A stretch of DNA of 64,000 bases from Atopobiaceae bacterium (GTDB lineage: Bacteria > Actinomycetota > Coriobacteriia > Coriobacteriales > Atopobiaceae). The stretch lies in assembly GCA_017533825.1 (NCBI GenBank), contig JAFWIE010000008.1, forward strand, positions 1-64,000, given 5' to 3'. Each line of letters opens with the position of its first letter. Within the stretch, counting starts at the first letter, position 1. The position numbers and the translations under genes were made by a program. This document shows positions 8,517 to 15,600 of this stretch, one piece after another. The notes under the pieces were generated by a model, which worked only from the letters and a program-made list of their open reading frames with translations, was not told the origin of the DNA and did not search any database.

Positions 8517-8530
8517 TGGTACCGATACCA
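8517..8530. promoter_or_regulatory. Inverted repeat upstream of scrR
   Basis: TGGTA-CCGA-TACCA, perfect 5-bp arms, 58 bp before the scrR start. It could be an autoregulatory site, but its sequence differs from the scrA and scrK sites. Confidence 0.3.
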
Positions 8531-8596
8531 GAGAATGTGGCAAACCTGCAGGTACGCCGCAAATCCACAAAATGGTCAACCTTGACGGACAAACGC

Positions 8597-8631
8597 GGGG
8601 CACCTCTAGCATTTGCGTTATGAGGCGCCCC
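8597..8631 (-). terminator. Hairpin downstream of the L,D-transpeptidase gene
   Basis: GGGGCACCT at 8597-8605 pairs with AGGCGCCCC at 8623-8631 with one mismatch. On the minus strand it follows the transpeptidase stop by 27 nt; the T content behind it is modest (GTTTG), so it is a weak terminator candidate. Confidence 0.4.
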
Positions 8632-8658
8632 GTAACTGAATTATGTTTGAATGAACCG

Positions 8659-10944
8659 TTACCAGTGCACGATGACCGCGTCGCCCACTTGCACGTTGAA
8701 GTAGAGAAGCTCGGCAGCACTGTAGGGCAGATTGACGCATCCATGGCTGCCGTCGTAGAGGTATTCCTCGCCGCCGAACGTGTAGCGCCACGTCGCATCG
8801 TGCAGTCCATAGCCGCCAAAGAAGGGCATCCAGTAGGTGACCTCGTTCTCGTAATCAGGTTCGCCATCGCCGTTGCTGTCGAGTCCGATGAGCGTCGCTG
8901 GTGACTCTTTGCCCTCGATGGCGAAGACGCCGGTTACGGTGTCGTTGCCCTCCGCTGGGCCGCCGGAGACACATTCGGAACTCCAGATGAGGCTGCCGTC
9001 ATCTCCATACATGCGAGCGAACTGTTCCGTGAGGTCGACGTCGATGTAGCGCTTTCCCCAATCGGCGCCGCCTGGGTTGTAGACCGCAGCACTGCTGATG
9101 CAGGGAACCTCGATCGGCTTCGAAGACTTCTCGTTGATGCGGTCCACGATGAGCTCTGCAAGTTCGGCGCCGTCGATGTTCCAGCCGTAGGTACCGTCGT
9201 TGATTTGTATTTCCTTTCCGTCTGGGCGCGTGTAGGTCCGGAAGCCGCCGACGGAGTCAAGCTCACTCGAGAGAGTGCCTCGCGTGTACACGGCAACCGA
9301 GTCCACGTCGCCAGTGACGGAGAAGTCATCCGCGATGCAGAGCCATGAGCGTACGAGATCGCTGTCGAGGGTCTTGACGGTCTCGCCCCCCAGTTGGAGT
9401 TCTATCTCGAGATCGGGGTATTTCTTTACCTCGGCGAGTGCATCCTTGAACTTTGAGTCGCTGAGGGTGACCGTAGGTTGTACCAGGTCGGCTTCGTCAA
9501 GCGTGATGGTGGGGTTGAGGCCCTCCATGCCGATGGCGACCTTGTCGAGCACCGCATCAGTGTCGAGCTCGGTGCCAAGCTTCTCTGCTACCGTCTTGAA
9601 GCCGCCAGCTTCCTCATCGTAGTAGATGGAGGCGTTGGCAGTGGGAGTGGCGTTCTCGCTTGCCTTCGCAATTATCGGAGAGACAATCTCGCTGAGCTTG
9701 CCCTCGTCGAGCGAGACTCCCTCGCTAACCGTGTACGCCTGTGGGACGATGATTGCGAAGGGCCAAAGCCACGAGGGAACCTGTGACGTGGTGGCGTTCA
9801 CGTAAGTGTCGGTGTCCAGAACGAGGTTCACGTCGTTTGCCGCGACGGAGAAGTTCATCCCGTCACCTGTGACCAGTGCGGAGTAGTCCTTTGCCTCGGA
9901 AGCGATTCGGTCGGCAAAGGTGGACGTCGAGATCATAGAGACGTCGTTGCCGTTGACGGTCGTGCGCGGAAGGAAGTGGGACGAGAAGAACATCCCGCCG
10001 GCGATGTAGGTGACTATGATGATGAGGCAAGTCGCAATGCCCACGATGGTCGCAGCGCGATGATGCTTCCAAAGCGATCGGACCGTGCGAACAAAGGGGG
10101 ACTCGCTTGATTCCTCCTCGGATGAGGTGGGAGTGGGTTCCTGCTCTTGGTCTTTGGGTTTGGTTTGGACAGACTTGGCTTGGGTGGGTTTGCCCTTGCC
10201 CTTGCCCTTGCCCTTTTCCTTGGGCTTTGCCTGCTGCGCCTTTGCCGTGGCGGATCGCGGCTTCTTGGTTTGTGCCGTCGTGGTGGTCGGCTTGGACTCC
10301 TCCGCTAGTTTGGGTGCCTCTTTCCGTGGGGACTCAGGCTCGGCCTTGGGCTTCGGCTCCAGCTCAGGCTGTGGCATCGGCTCGGCCTTGGGCTTCGGCT
10401 CCAGCTCAGGCTGTGGCATCGGCTCGGCCGTAGGTTCTGGCCCTTGCTCGGGCTCCGGTTCGACGGGCTGCGTCTCTGCGTCCGACTCCGCTTCGACGGG
10501 CTCCGCCTCCGCGTCTGCCTCCCTCTCGACGGGCTCCGCCTCCGCGTCTGCCTCCGCCGGCATTGTTTCGACGATCTCTATGTCTTCCGGCTCCGCATCG
10601 ATGGGCTCTGCCTCCACAGGCTCGGGAACACTCGGTTCCACGTCGACGGGTTCGACCTCGACGTGCTCGAGTTCTGCTGGCTCAGTGACGATTTCTTGTT
10701 GTGCGCGCGGAGCTTCCTCGGTCGGATCCTGGTCGGCAGCGTCCGGTCGCTCGTCAAAGGAGTCCGGCTCGTCAAAGGAGTCCGGTTTCTCAACGAGTGG
10801 CTCCGGCGTCTCGTCAGGCTCCTCGACGGGAAGGTGCTTCGGCTGTTCGGTTTCGTCGAGAAGGTCTGGCCTCGGCGTCTTCTTGCCCCAGAACGACCCT
10901 CGCGACGAGATGACGACCTTGCGGTCCTTTGAATCTTCTTGCAT
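8659..10944 (-). CDS. Membrane-anchored L,D-transpeptidase (YkuD) with long acidic Pro/Glu tail
   Basis: 761 residues. The first 280 or so are low-complexity Glu/Pro/Ala repeats ending in a Lys-rich patch; one transmembrane helix follows (about 295-320, VGIATCLIIIVTYIAGGMFF). Outside the membrane come putative peptidoglycan-binding repeats (VNGNDVSMIS, FSVAANDVNLVLD) and a C-terminal YkuD domain whose active-site motif SHGCVNLP lies near residue 735. The enzyme makes 3-3 crosslinks or attaches proteins to peptidoglycan. The acidic segment would be cytoplasmic in this topology. ATG 10944 has only a weak GAGAG site. It appears to be transcribed alone. Confidence 0.87.
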   Translation of the reverse strand: MQEDSKDRKVVISSRGSFWGKKTPRPDLLDETEQPKHLPVEEPDETPEPLVEKPDSFDEPDSFDERPDAADQDPTEEAPRAQQEIVTEPAELEHVEVEPVDVEPSVPEPVEAEPIDAEPEDIEIVETMPAEADAEAEPVEREADAEAEPVEAESDAETQPVEPEPEQGPEPTAEPMPQPELEPKPKAEPMPQPELEPKPKAEPESPRKEAPKLAEESKPTTTTAQTKKPRSATAKAQQAKPKEKGKGKGKGKPTQAKSVQTKPKDQEQEPTPTSSEEESSESPFVRTVRSLWKHHRAATIVGIATCLIIIVTYIAGGMFFSSHFLPRTTVNGNDVSMISTSTFADRIASEAKDYSALVTGDGMNFSVAANDVNLVLDTDTYVNATTSQVPSWLWPFAIIVPQAYTVSEGVSLDEGKLSEIVSPIIAKASENATPTANASIYYDEEAGGFKTVAEKLGTELDTDAVLDKVAIGMEGLNPTITLDEADLVQPTVTLSDSKFKDALAEVKKYPDLEIELQLGGETVKTLDSDLVRSWLCIADDFSVTGDVDSVAVYTRGTLSSELDSVGGFRTYTRPDGKEIQINDGTYGWNIDGAELAELIVDRINEKSSKPIEVPCISSAAVYNPGGADWGKRYIDVDLTEQFARMYGDDGSLIWSSECVSGGPAEGNDTVTGVFAIEGKESPATLIGLDSNGDGEPDYENEVTYWMPFFGGYGLHDATWRYTFGGEEYLYDGSHGCVNLPYSAAELLYFNVQVGDAVIVHW
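10337..10420 (-). repeat. Two tandem 42-bp repeats inside the transpeptidase gene
   Basis: A 42-bp unit beginning GGCTCGGCC at 10337 is repeated exactly at 10379, and a third partial copy starts at 10421. It encodes the 14-residue unit PQPELEPKPKAEPM twice. The identity suggests recent slippage, so this length may vary between strains. Confidence 0.85.
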
Positions 10945-10954
10945 CTACGTCTCT

Positions 10955-11057
10955 CTTCGTTACCCTTGCGCAAAAACATCCGCTATGTTACCCGTTTGCA
11001 AGGGTGCGAATCGGGGCGACGCAGCAAATGCGCAGGACATGCGCAAGGGTAAGGAAG
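10955..11057. repeat. Inverted 18-mer pair upstream of the transpeptidase gene
   Basis: TGCGCAAGGGTAAGGAAG at 11040-11057 recurs on the other strand at 10955-10972 with one mismatch; a third core, GCAAGGGT, lies at 10998-11005. The rest of 10945-11174 holds no convincing gene. On the minus strand, 11060-11170 reads as a protein-like fragment (LKQLIDDHMLTASNTAAAIK) only if a frameshift is allowed, possibly gene debris. Confidence 0.4.
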
Positions 11058-11174
11058 CAGGCCTAGCGCTGCTCGGCCCCAAGGACGAGCTCCTCGATGC
11101 TCTTTGATGGCGGCGGCGGTGTTGGAGGCAGTGAGCATGTGGTCGTCGATGAGCTGCTTGAGGGCTAACCGGGA

Positions 11175-11276
11175 TTAGCTAATGAGCACCGAGCCCAGCA
11201 GCAGGTTTGTTGCGAGCAAGCATCCCGTTACCAGGATGATGGCCCTCATGCGCAAACTCATGCCCTTGGCGACCAT
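11175..11276 (-). CDS. Putative 33-residue single-pass membrane peptide
   Basis: ATG 11276 has the purine-rich site AGAGGGGGA 4 nt upstream, and the frame closes with TAA at 11175. The product begins MVAKGMSLRMR, has one hydrophobic run rich in Ile/Leu/Val/Ala, and ends in GSVLIS, so it looks like a small inner-membrane peptide with a positive cytoplasmic N-terminus. It is divergent from the Eis-like gene, with an AT-rich TATTAT segment between them. I do not recognise it; short length makes chance possible. Confidence 0.4.
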   Translation of the reverse strand: MVAKGMSLRMRAIILVTGCLLATNLLLGSVLIS

Positions 11277-11300
11277 GCGTCCCCCTCTCAAAGTGACCCA

Positions 11301-11306
11301 TATAAT
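11301..11306 (+). promoter_or_regulatory. Candidate -10 box for the Eis-like gene
   Basis: TATAAT at 11301-11306, 54 nt before the acetyltransferase start. No good -35 box is visible. The complementary strand also offers TATTAT towards the small membrane peptide, so this may be a divergent promoter. Confidence 0.35.
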
Positions 11307-11359
11307 AGTAGCGTAACCATGATGGCAGAGATATTCGTGATGTACGATGGAGGTACGGC

Positions 11360-12586
11360 ATGGAGGTTCGCGAGCTTACGGACTGGCGAGATTTGCTGGA
11401 GAGCGAGCGCGTGATCGCGACGGCGTTTCTTCATCCATGGGATGAGGACGAGGAGCGGCGCATGGCCCAAGAGCAGGCTGGGGGAGAGAAGCTTCGGCTC
11501 ACGCAGTCTTGGGGTCTCTTCGATGACGATGGCATCATGACCACGAGCATGTCCTGCGCGCAGCACGTCTTTTCCTTCGGTGGCGAGGCGTTGTCGGCGG
11601 GGGAGATTCACATGGTGGGATCCATCCCCGAGCGTCGTGGCAAGGGAGGGGTGCGGGCGCTTATGGGTGACGTGCTGCGTGCCTTCCGCAAACGCGGAGA
11701 TGCGCTTGCGGTGCTCATCCCCTTCTCGTGTGCGTTCTACCGCAAGTTCGGGTTCGAGATTGCCTCCCGCATGGTTTGCCAGCGGGTGGAAATCGGTCAG
11801 CTCGCGGGATTTGGCTGCGACTATCGCGTGACGCGCGTGTGGGAGGAAGCTGATCTTCTCCCCGTGCGTGCGCTTTGGGAGTCGTGCGCACGTACGCGCG
11901 ACCTGACTGAGCTGCGTGGAGATGCTGCTTGGGAATGGCATGGAAACGGCGACTTTGGGGATCCGGACTTCCTCCATCCGGAGCTTCAACGATATGCCTA
12001 CGTGCTGTGGGATGGCAACGAGGCAATTGCATACGTGCGCTTCTCCTACCGTCCTCAGAACGTAGATGCGCCCTTTGTCGGTGAGCTACAGGTTCACGAT
12101 GTCGCGTTTGCGCATCCTGTGGCATTTCATGCCGTGCTCGGCTTCCTGTATCGCATGCGGGCAAAGGTTACCCACATCAACTTCGAGCTGCCCGACGTCG
12201 ACCTTGCGACGCTCGTGCCTGAGGGCGACAAGGTCGAGCAGCGCCTGGACTGTCACGTGATGGCGCGTCTGCTCGACCCCGCGCGTCTGTTGAGCTTGAT
12301 GCCTCATCCGCATGGTGTGGGCTCTTATGTGCTGGGCATCAAGGATTCGTTCATGCTCGAGGTGGCGGGGTGCTGGCGGGTGACATACCAGGATGGGCGC
12401 GCAACCTCGGTGGAAGCGGCCGATTGCGAGGCCGACCTCGTGGTGGAAGAGCCCGTTGCGTGTCAGCTGATCTTGGGACGCATCGGGCTCACCGACGCGT
12501 TGCTGCGACCTGGCGTGCATGTGAACGGCAATGAAGAAACGCTTCATCGCGCCTTCGTGCGTCGTCCCGTCCACCTCGCGTTATAG
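11360..12586 (+). CDS. Eis-like GNAT N-acetyltransferase
   Basis: 408 residues; ATG 11360 has GGAGG 6 nt upstream. The N-terminal GNAT domain contains the acetyl-CoA loop (SIPERRGKGGVRALM, about 90-104) followed by AFYRKFGFE, the typical Eis arrangement. A second GNAT-like domain (about 150-285) and a C-terminal sterol-carrier-like domain (about 300-408) complete the three-domain Eis layout and usual length. Family members acetylate amines, including aminoglycosides or protein lysines. No operon partner is present, and the substrate is unknown. Confidence 0.85.
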   Translation: MEVRELTDWRDLLESERVIATAFLHPWDEDEERRMAQEQAGGEKLRLTQSWGLFDDDGIMTTSMSCAQHVFSFGGEALSAGEIHMVGSIPERRGKGGVRALMGDVLRAFRKRGDALAVLIPFSCAFYRKFGFEIASRMVCQRVEIGQLAGFGCDYRVTRVWEEADLLPVRALWESCARTRDLTELRGDAAWEWHGNGDFGDPDFLHPELQRYAYVLWDGNEAIAYVRFSYRPQNVDAPFVGELQVHDVAFAHPVAFHAVLGFLYRMRAKVTHINFELPDVDLATLVPEGDKVEQRLDCHVMARLLDPARLLSLMPHPHGVGSYVLGIKDSFMLEVAGCWRVTYQDGRATSVEAADCEADLVVEEPVACQLILGRIGLTDALLRPGVHVNGNEETLHRAFVRRPVHLAL

Positions 12587-12592
12587 GCATGT

Positions 12593-12636
12593 CACGACGG
12601 TTTCGCCTGGTGGTCGTTGCGGGCGATGCCGTCGTG
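12593..12636. terminator. Hairpin between convergent genes
   Basis: CACGACGG at 12593-12600 pairs with CCGTCGTG at 12629-12636, with further partial pairing inside (TTCGCC/GGGCGA). It lies between the Eis-like gene and the converging XRE gene. No T tract is present. Confidence 0.35.
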
Positions 12637-12650
12637 TGGGTGGCGTGCGG

Positions 12651-13100
12651 CTAGTCCCGCCAGTGATCGAGAGTGGGCAGGAGTGCCCCCATGAACGATA
12701 CGGCCTCGTCCAGACTCATGCCCGTTGCCTCGACGAGGTAGGGTGCCGACGTCTCGATCACGTCATCCATCGTCTCGTAGGCGAAGGTGCCGTTGTCGTA
12801 GCACCACTTGCAGTACGCCGGGTTCTCGGTGCCGTCGGTGTTCGCGCCGCGTTCCATGTGTGGTACAGAGAAGGGCGTGCCGCAGCACTGGCAGCTGGGC
12901 TCTTGCGGCAGGTCGAGCAGACGCGTGACGGGTACTCCAAGCACCGACGCGAGGAGTTTGGTCATGTCGATGCCCGGCGTCGTCTCGCCCGTCTCCCAAC
13001 GACTGACGGCCTGGCGTGTCACGAAGACCTTGCGTGCGAGTTCCTCCTGGGTCATTCCGGCTTCCTTGCGAGCCTGAGCAAGTACGTCCTTGGTCGCCAT
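12651..13100 (-). CDS. XRE-family regulator with C-terminal zinc ribbon
   Basis: 149 residues. Residues 1-65 form an HTH_3 domain (LAQARKEAGMTQEELARKVF, RQAVSRWETGETTP). The C-terminal half has CQCCGTPF and CKWCYDNGTF, two CxxC pairs of a putative zinc-ribbon domain, and a helical tail. Proteins of this layout are stand-alone regulators whose zinc domain may bind a ligand or partner. The leader has AAGGAG just before ATG 13100. Its target is unknown; the nearest neighbour is the MATE exporter transcribed divergently from it. Confidence 0.88.
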   Translation of the reverse strand: MATKDVLAQARKEAGMTQEELARKVFVTRQAVSRWETGETTPGIDMTKLLASVLGVPVTRLLDLPQEPSCQCCGTPFSVPHMERGANTDGTENPAYCKWCYDNGTFAYETMDDVIETSAPYLVEATGMSLDEAVSFMGALLPTLDHWRD

Positions 13101-13276
13101 GATGGCTCCTTTCTCTCTTGCGTCCGTGACTCAACGGTATCATCCTTGCAAGCATGCGTCACGCAACGGAATGTTGCGCGGAGAGGAACCGGCCTTTTGG
13201 GTGTATGGTGAGAGGTCCCCATGGGCCATGGGGACGGATGCTTGGTGACTAGGCACGTCAGAACGAGGAGGGTGCA

Positions 13277-14623
13277 TTGACGGCACGCAGCGACGAACAG
13301 TATACGCACATGACGCGCGAGCCTGTCTCGAGGCTCGTGGTCTCATTGGCCGTGCCGGCGATTGTCTCCATGATGATCACCAGCGTGTACAACCTGGTGG
13401 ACACGGCCTTCGTGGGCACGCTCGGTACCAGCGCGAGTGGCGCGACAGGGATCGTGTTTGGCTTCATGGCCATCATCCAGGCGTTCGGCTTCATGTTTGG
13501 CCAGGGCGCGGGGAGTATCGTCTCGCGCGCGCTCGGGCAGCAAGACGAACAGCGCGCGTCGATGCATGCCACGCTAGGGGTCACCGCCGCCTTTGCGAGT
13601 GGACTCGTCGTCGCGCTTTTGAGTGTGGCGCAGCTCGACCGTGTGGTACGCCTGTTGGGCAGTACGCCGACTATTGCGCCGTATGCAAAGACATACATCT
13701 CCTTCATCCTCCTCGCGGCGCCATTCATGTGCTCGAGCTTTGCGCTCAACAACGTGTTGCGCTATGAGGGGAAGGCGATGCTTGGAACCATCGGCATGGG
13801 CATCGGCGCGGTGCTCAACATGGTGGGGGACTTCATCTTCATGCCGGTGCTCGGCTTGGGCATCCTCGGCGCGGGTCTCTCGACAGCGCTGAGCGAAATC
13901 GTGAGTTGGGCCGTGCTCTTGAGCATGTTCGCGCGCGGCAAGACCTCCACGAAGCTTCGGCTCTCGTTGCTACACCATGCGAAGCTGGTCTTTCTGGCTG
14001 ATATCGCGGCAACGGGTTTCCCCAGCCTGCTTCGTCAGGCGCTCAACAGCATAACCACAGTGCTGCTCAATAGCTGCTGTGCCATCTATGGGGATGCGGC
14101 TGTTGCCGGCATGAGCATCGTGTCGCGTGTCGTCTTCTTTGCGTTCTCCATCGCCTTGGGTATCGGGCAGGGGTTCCAGCCGGTCGCGGGCTTCAATTAT
14201 GGTGCGCGGAGTTATCGGCGGGTGCGCGACGCATTCAGGTTTACCTGCCTTGCCTCTCAGGTGGTCATCGCCATCGGTGCAACCGTGCTCTTTGTGGGGG
14301 CCGAGCCCATCATCGCGCGCTTTCGTGACGATCCGGCGGTGCTTGAAGTGGGCGTCAGGGCGCTGAGGTTGCAGGCGGTTGCGCTCCTCGCGTTGCCCCT
14401 GAGCGTGTCGTGTGAGATGCTGTACCAGAGTTGCGGCCACCGTACAGGTGCAACGCTGCTCTCTGGCATGCGCAACGGCCTGCTGTTTATCCCACTCCTG
14501 CTGGTGCTCTCGTCCATCCGCGGACTGGCGGGCATTCAGGAGGCTCAGCCGCTCTCGTACGTGCTGTCGCTTCCCATCACGATTCCCTTCATCATGCGCT
14601 TCTTCCGCAATCTGCCCGATTAA
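13277..14623 (+). CDS. MATE-family efflux transporter
   Basis: 448 residues with about 12 hydrophobic segments in two similar halves; MMITSVYNLVDTAFVGTLG near the N-terminus is the MATE signature region. TTG 13277 is chosen as start because AGGAGG lies about 5 nt upstream; ATG 13310 is an alternative without a site. MATE proteins export cationic drugs or metabolites using Na+ or H+ gradients. It is transcribed away from the XRE regulator, which may control it. Confidence 0.9.
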   Translation: MTARSDEQYTHMTREPVSRLVVSLAVPAIVSMMITSVYNLVDTAFVGTLGTSASGATGIVFGFMAIIQAFGFMFGQGAGSIVSRALGQQDEQRASMHATLGVTAAFASGLVVALLSVAQLDRVVRLLGSTPTIAPYAKTYISFILLAAPFMCSSFALNNVLRYEGKAMLGTIGMGIGAVLNMVGDFIFMPVLGLGILGAGLSTALSEIVSWAVLLSMFARGKTSTKLRLSLLHHAKLVFLADIAATGFPSLLRQALNSITTVLLNSCCAIYGDAAVAGMSIVSRVVFFAFSIALGIGQGFQPVAGFNYGARSYRRVRDAFRFTCLASQVVIAIGATVLFVGAEPIIARFRDDPAVLEVGVRALRLQAVALLALPLSVSCEMLYQSCGHRTGATLLSGMRNGLLFIPLLLVLSSIRGLAGIQEAQPLSYVLSLPITIPFIMRFFRNLPD

Positions 14624-14655
14624 TGGGGTGTCGTTTGCGGATTGGCTCCTTGGGC

Positions 14656-14728
14656 GTGCGACTATCGTGGATTGTCTCTCCGGACGTGCGACTATCCCGT
14701 TTTGCGAAAGCTATGGGGTGCGATTTTC
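14656..14728 (+). repeat. Three spaced copies of GTGCGAYTWTC
   Basis: GTGCGACTATC at 14656 and 14686 and GTGCGATTTTC at 14718, 30 and 32 bp apart (three helical turns). The region 14624-14994 holds no gene. It lies behind the MATE gene and merges with a hairpin, so it may be a dispersed repeat or a protein-binding array. Confidence 0.5.
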
Positions 14729-14763
14729 AAGCCCTGTACCTGCGCAAACGCGGGGCTTGTTTT
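14728..14763 (+). terminator. Terminator after the MATE gene
   Basis: CAAGCCC at 14728-14734 pairs with GGGCTTG at 14753-14759, an inner GCG/CGC pair shortens the loop, and TGTTTTC follows. It is 105 nt past the MATE stop. Confidence 0.5.
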
Positions 14764-14994
14764 CGCGTGGTGGGCGAACCTGACCGAAAAACTACCCAAG
14801 CCGCAGAAAAACCTGCATATTTCAATCGGCAAATGGTACCGTGCCGCTCATGGTCTGCCTGGCGTTTCTCCGCGGGCGATCTTCCACTCCAATGGGTGTG
14901 GAATGGGGTGTAGCATGGGAACTGAATCTGGATGGCATACGCAAGTGATGCATTGAACGCATGGGATTTGCGTACAGTAAGGGATGTGAGCATC

Positions 14995-15546
14995 ATGCAG
15001 CACAAGGGCACCGCCACGCTCGATACGCCCCGGCTCGTCTTGCGCAGGCTCACGGTTGCCGACGCAGAGCAGATGTATGCCCATTGGACGAGCGACGATG
15101 AGGTTACGCATTTCCTCACGTGGGAGACGCATGGCAACGTCGAGGCAACGCGGGCACTGTTGGGCGAGTGGGTCGAGGACTACAAGTCCGATGACGTCTA
15201 CCAATGGGGCATCGTCCTTGCTCAGACGAACGAGCTGATAGGCACCATATCGGCCGTAAGCCTCGACGAGGCCGTCGATGCCGTGGAGATCGGCTATTGC
15301 ATGGGACGTGCTTGGTGGCGACAGGGCATCATGACCGAAGCGCTGGGACGCGTGATCGAGTTCTTCTTCGACGAGGTTGGCGCCAACCGCGTAAGCGCCA
15401 AGCACGACGTGGCCAATCCCGCCTCGGGTGCGGTCATGACCAAGTGCGGCATGCGGTTCGAGGGCGTGCGTCGCTCGGGGGCACGCAACAACCAAGGCGT
15501 GGTCGACGTAGCATGCTACGCCATACTGGCGGAGGACCGAGCATAG
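14995..15546 (+). CDS. RimJ/RimL-type GNAT acetyltransferase
   Basis: 183 residues from ATG 14995 (AAGGGA upstream; a GTG nine bases earlier is an alternative). It opens LDTPRLVLRRLTVADAEQMY, the usual start of the Acetyltransf_3 family, and has IGYCMGRAWWRQGIMTEAL as the acetyl-CoA binding region, then NPASGAVMTKCGMRFEG near the C-terminus. Such enzymes acetylate ribosomal protein N-termini or small amines. The substrate is not predictable. Confidence 0.88.
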   Translation: MQHKGTATLDTPRLVLRRLTVADAEQMYAHWTSDDEVTHFLTWETHGNVEATRALLGEWVEDYKSDDVYQWGIVLAQTNELIGTISAVSLDEAVDAVEIGYCMGRAWWRQGIMTEALGRVIEFFFDEVGANRVSAKHDVANPASGAVMTKCGMRFEGVRRSGARNNQGVVDVACYAILAEDRA

Positions 15547-15600
15547 GACTCGTCCCGCCCCGTCATCACCATAGTCGATGTCCAACGGCAACAAGGGAGA

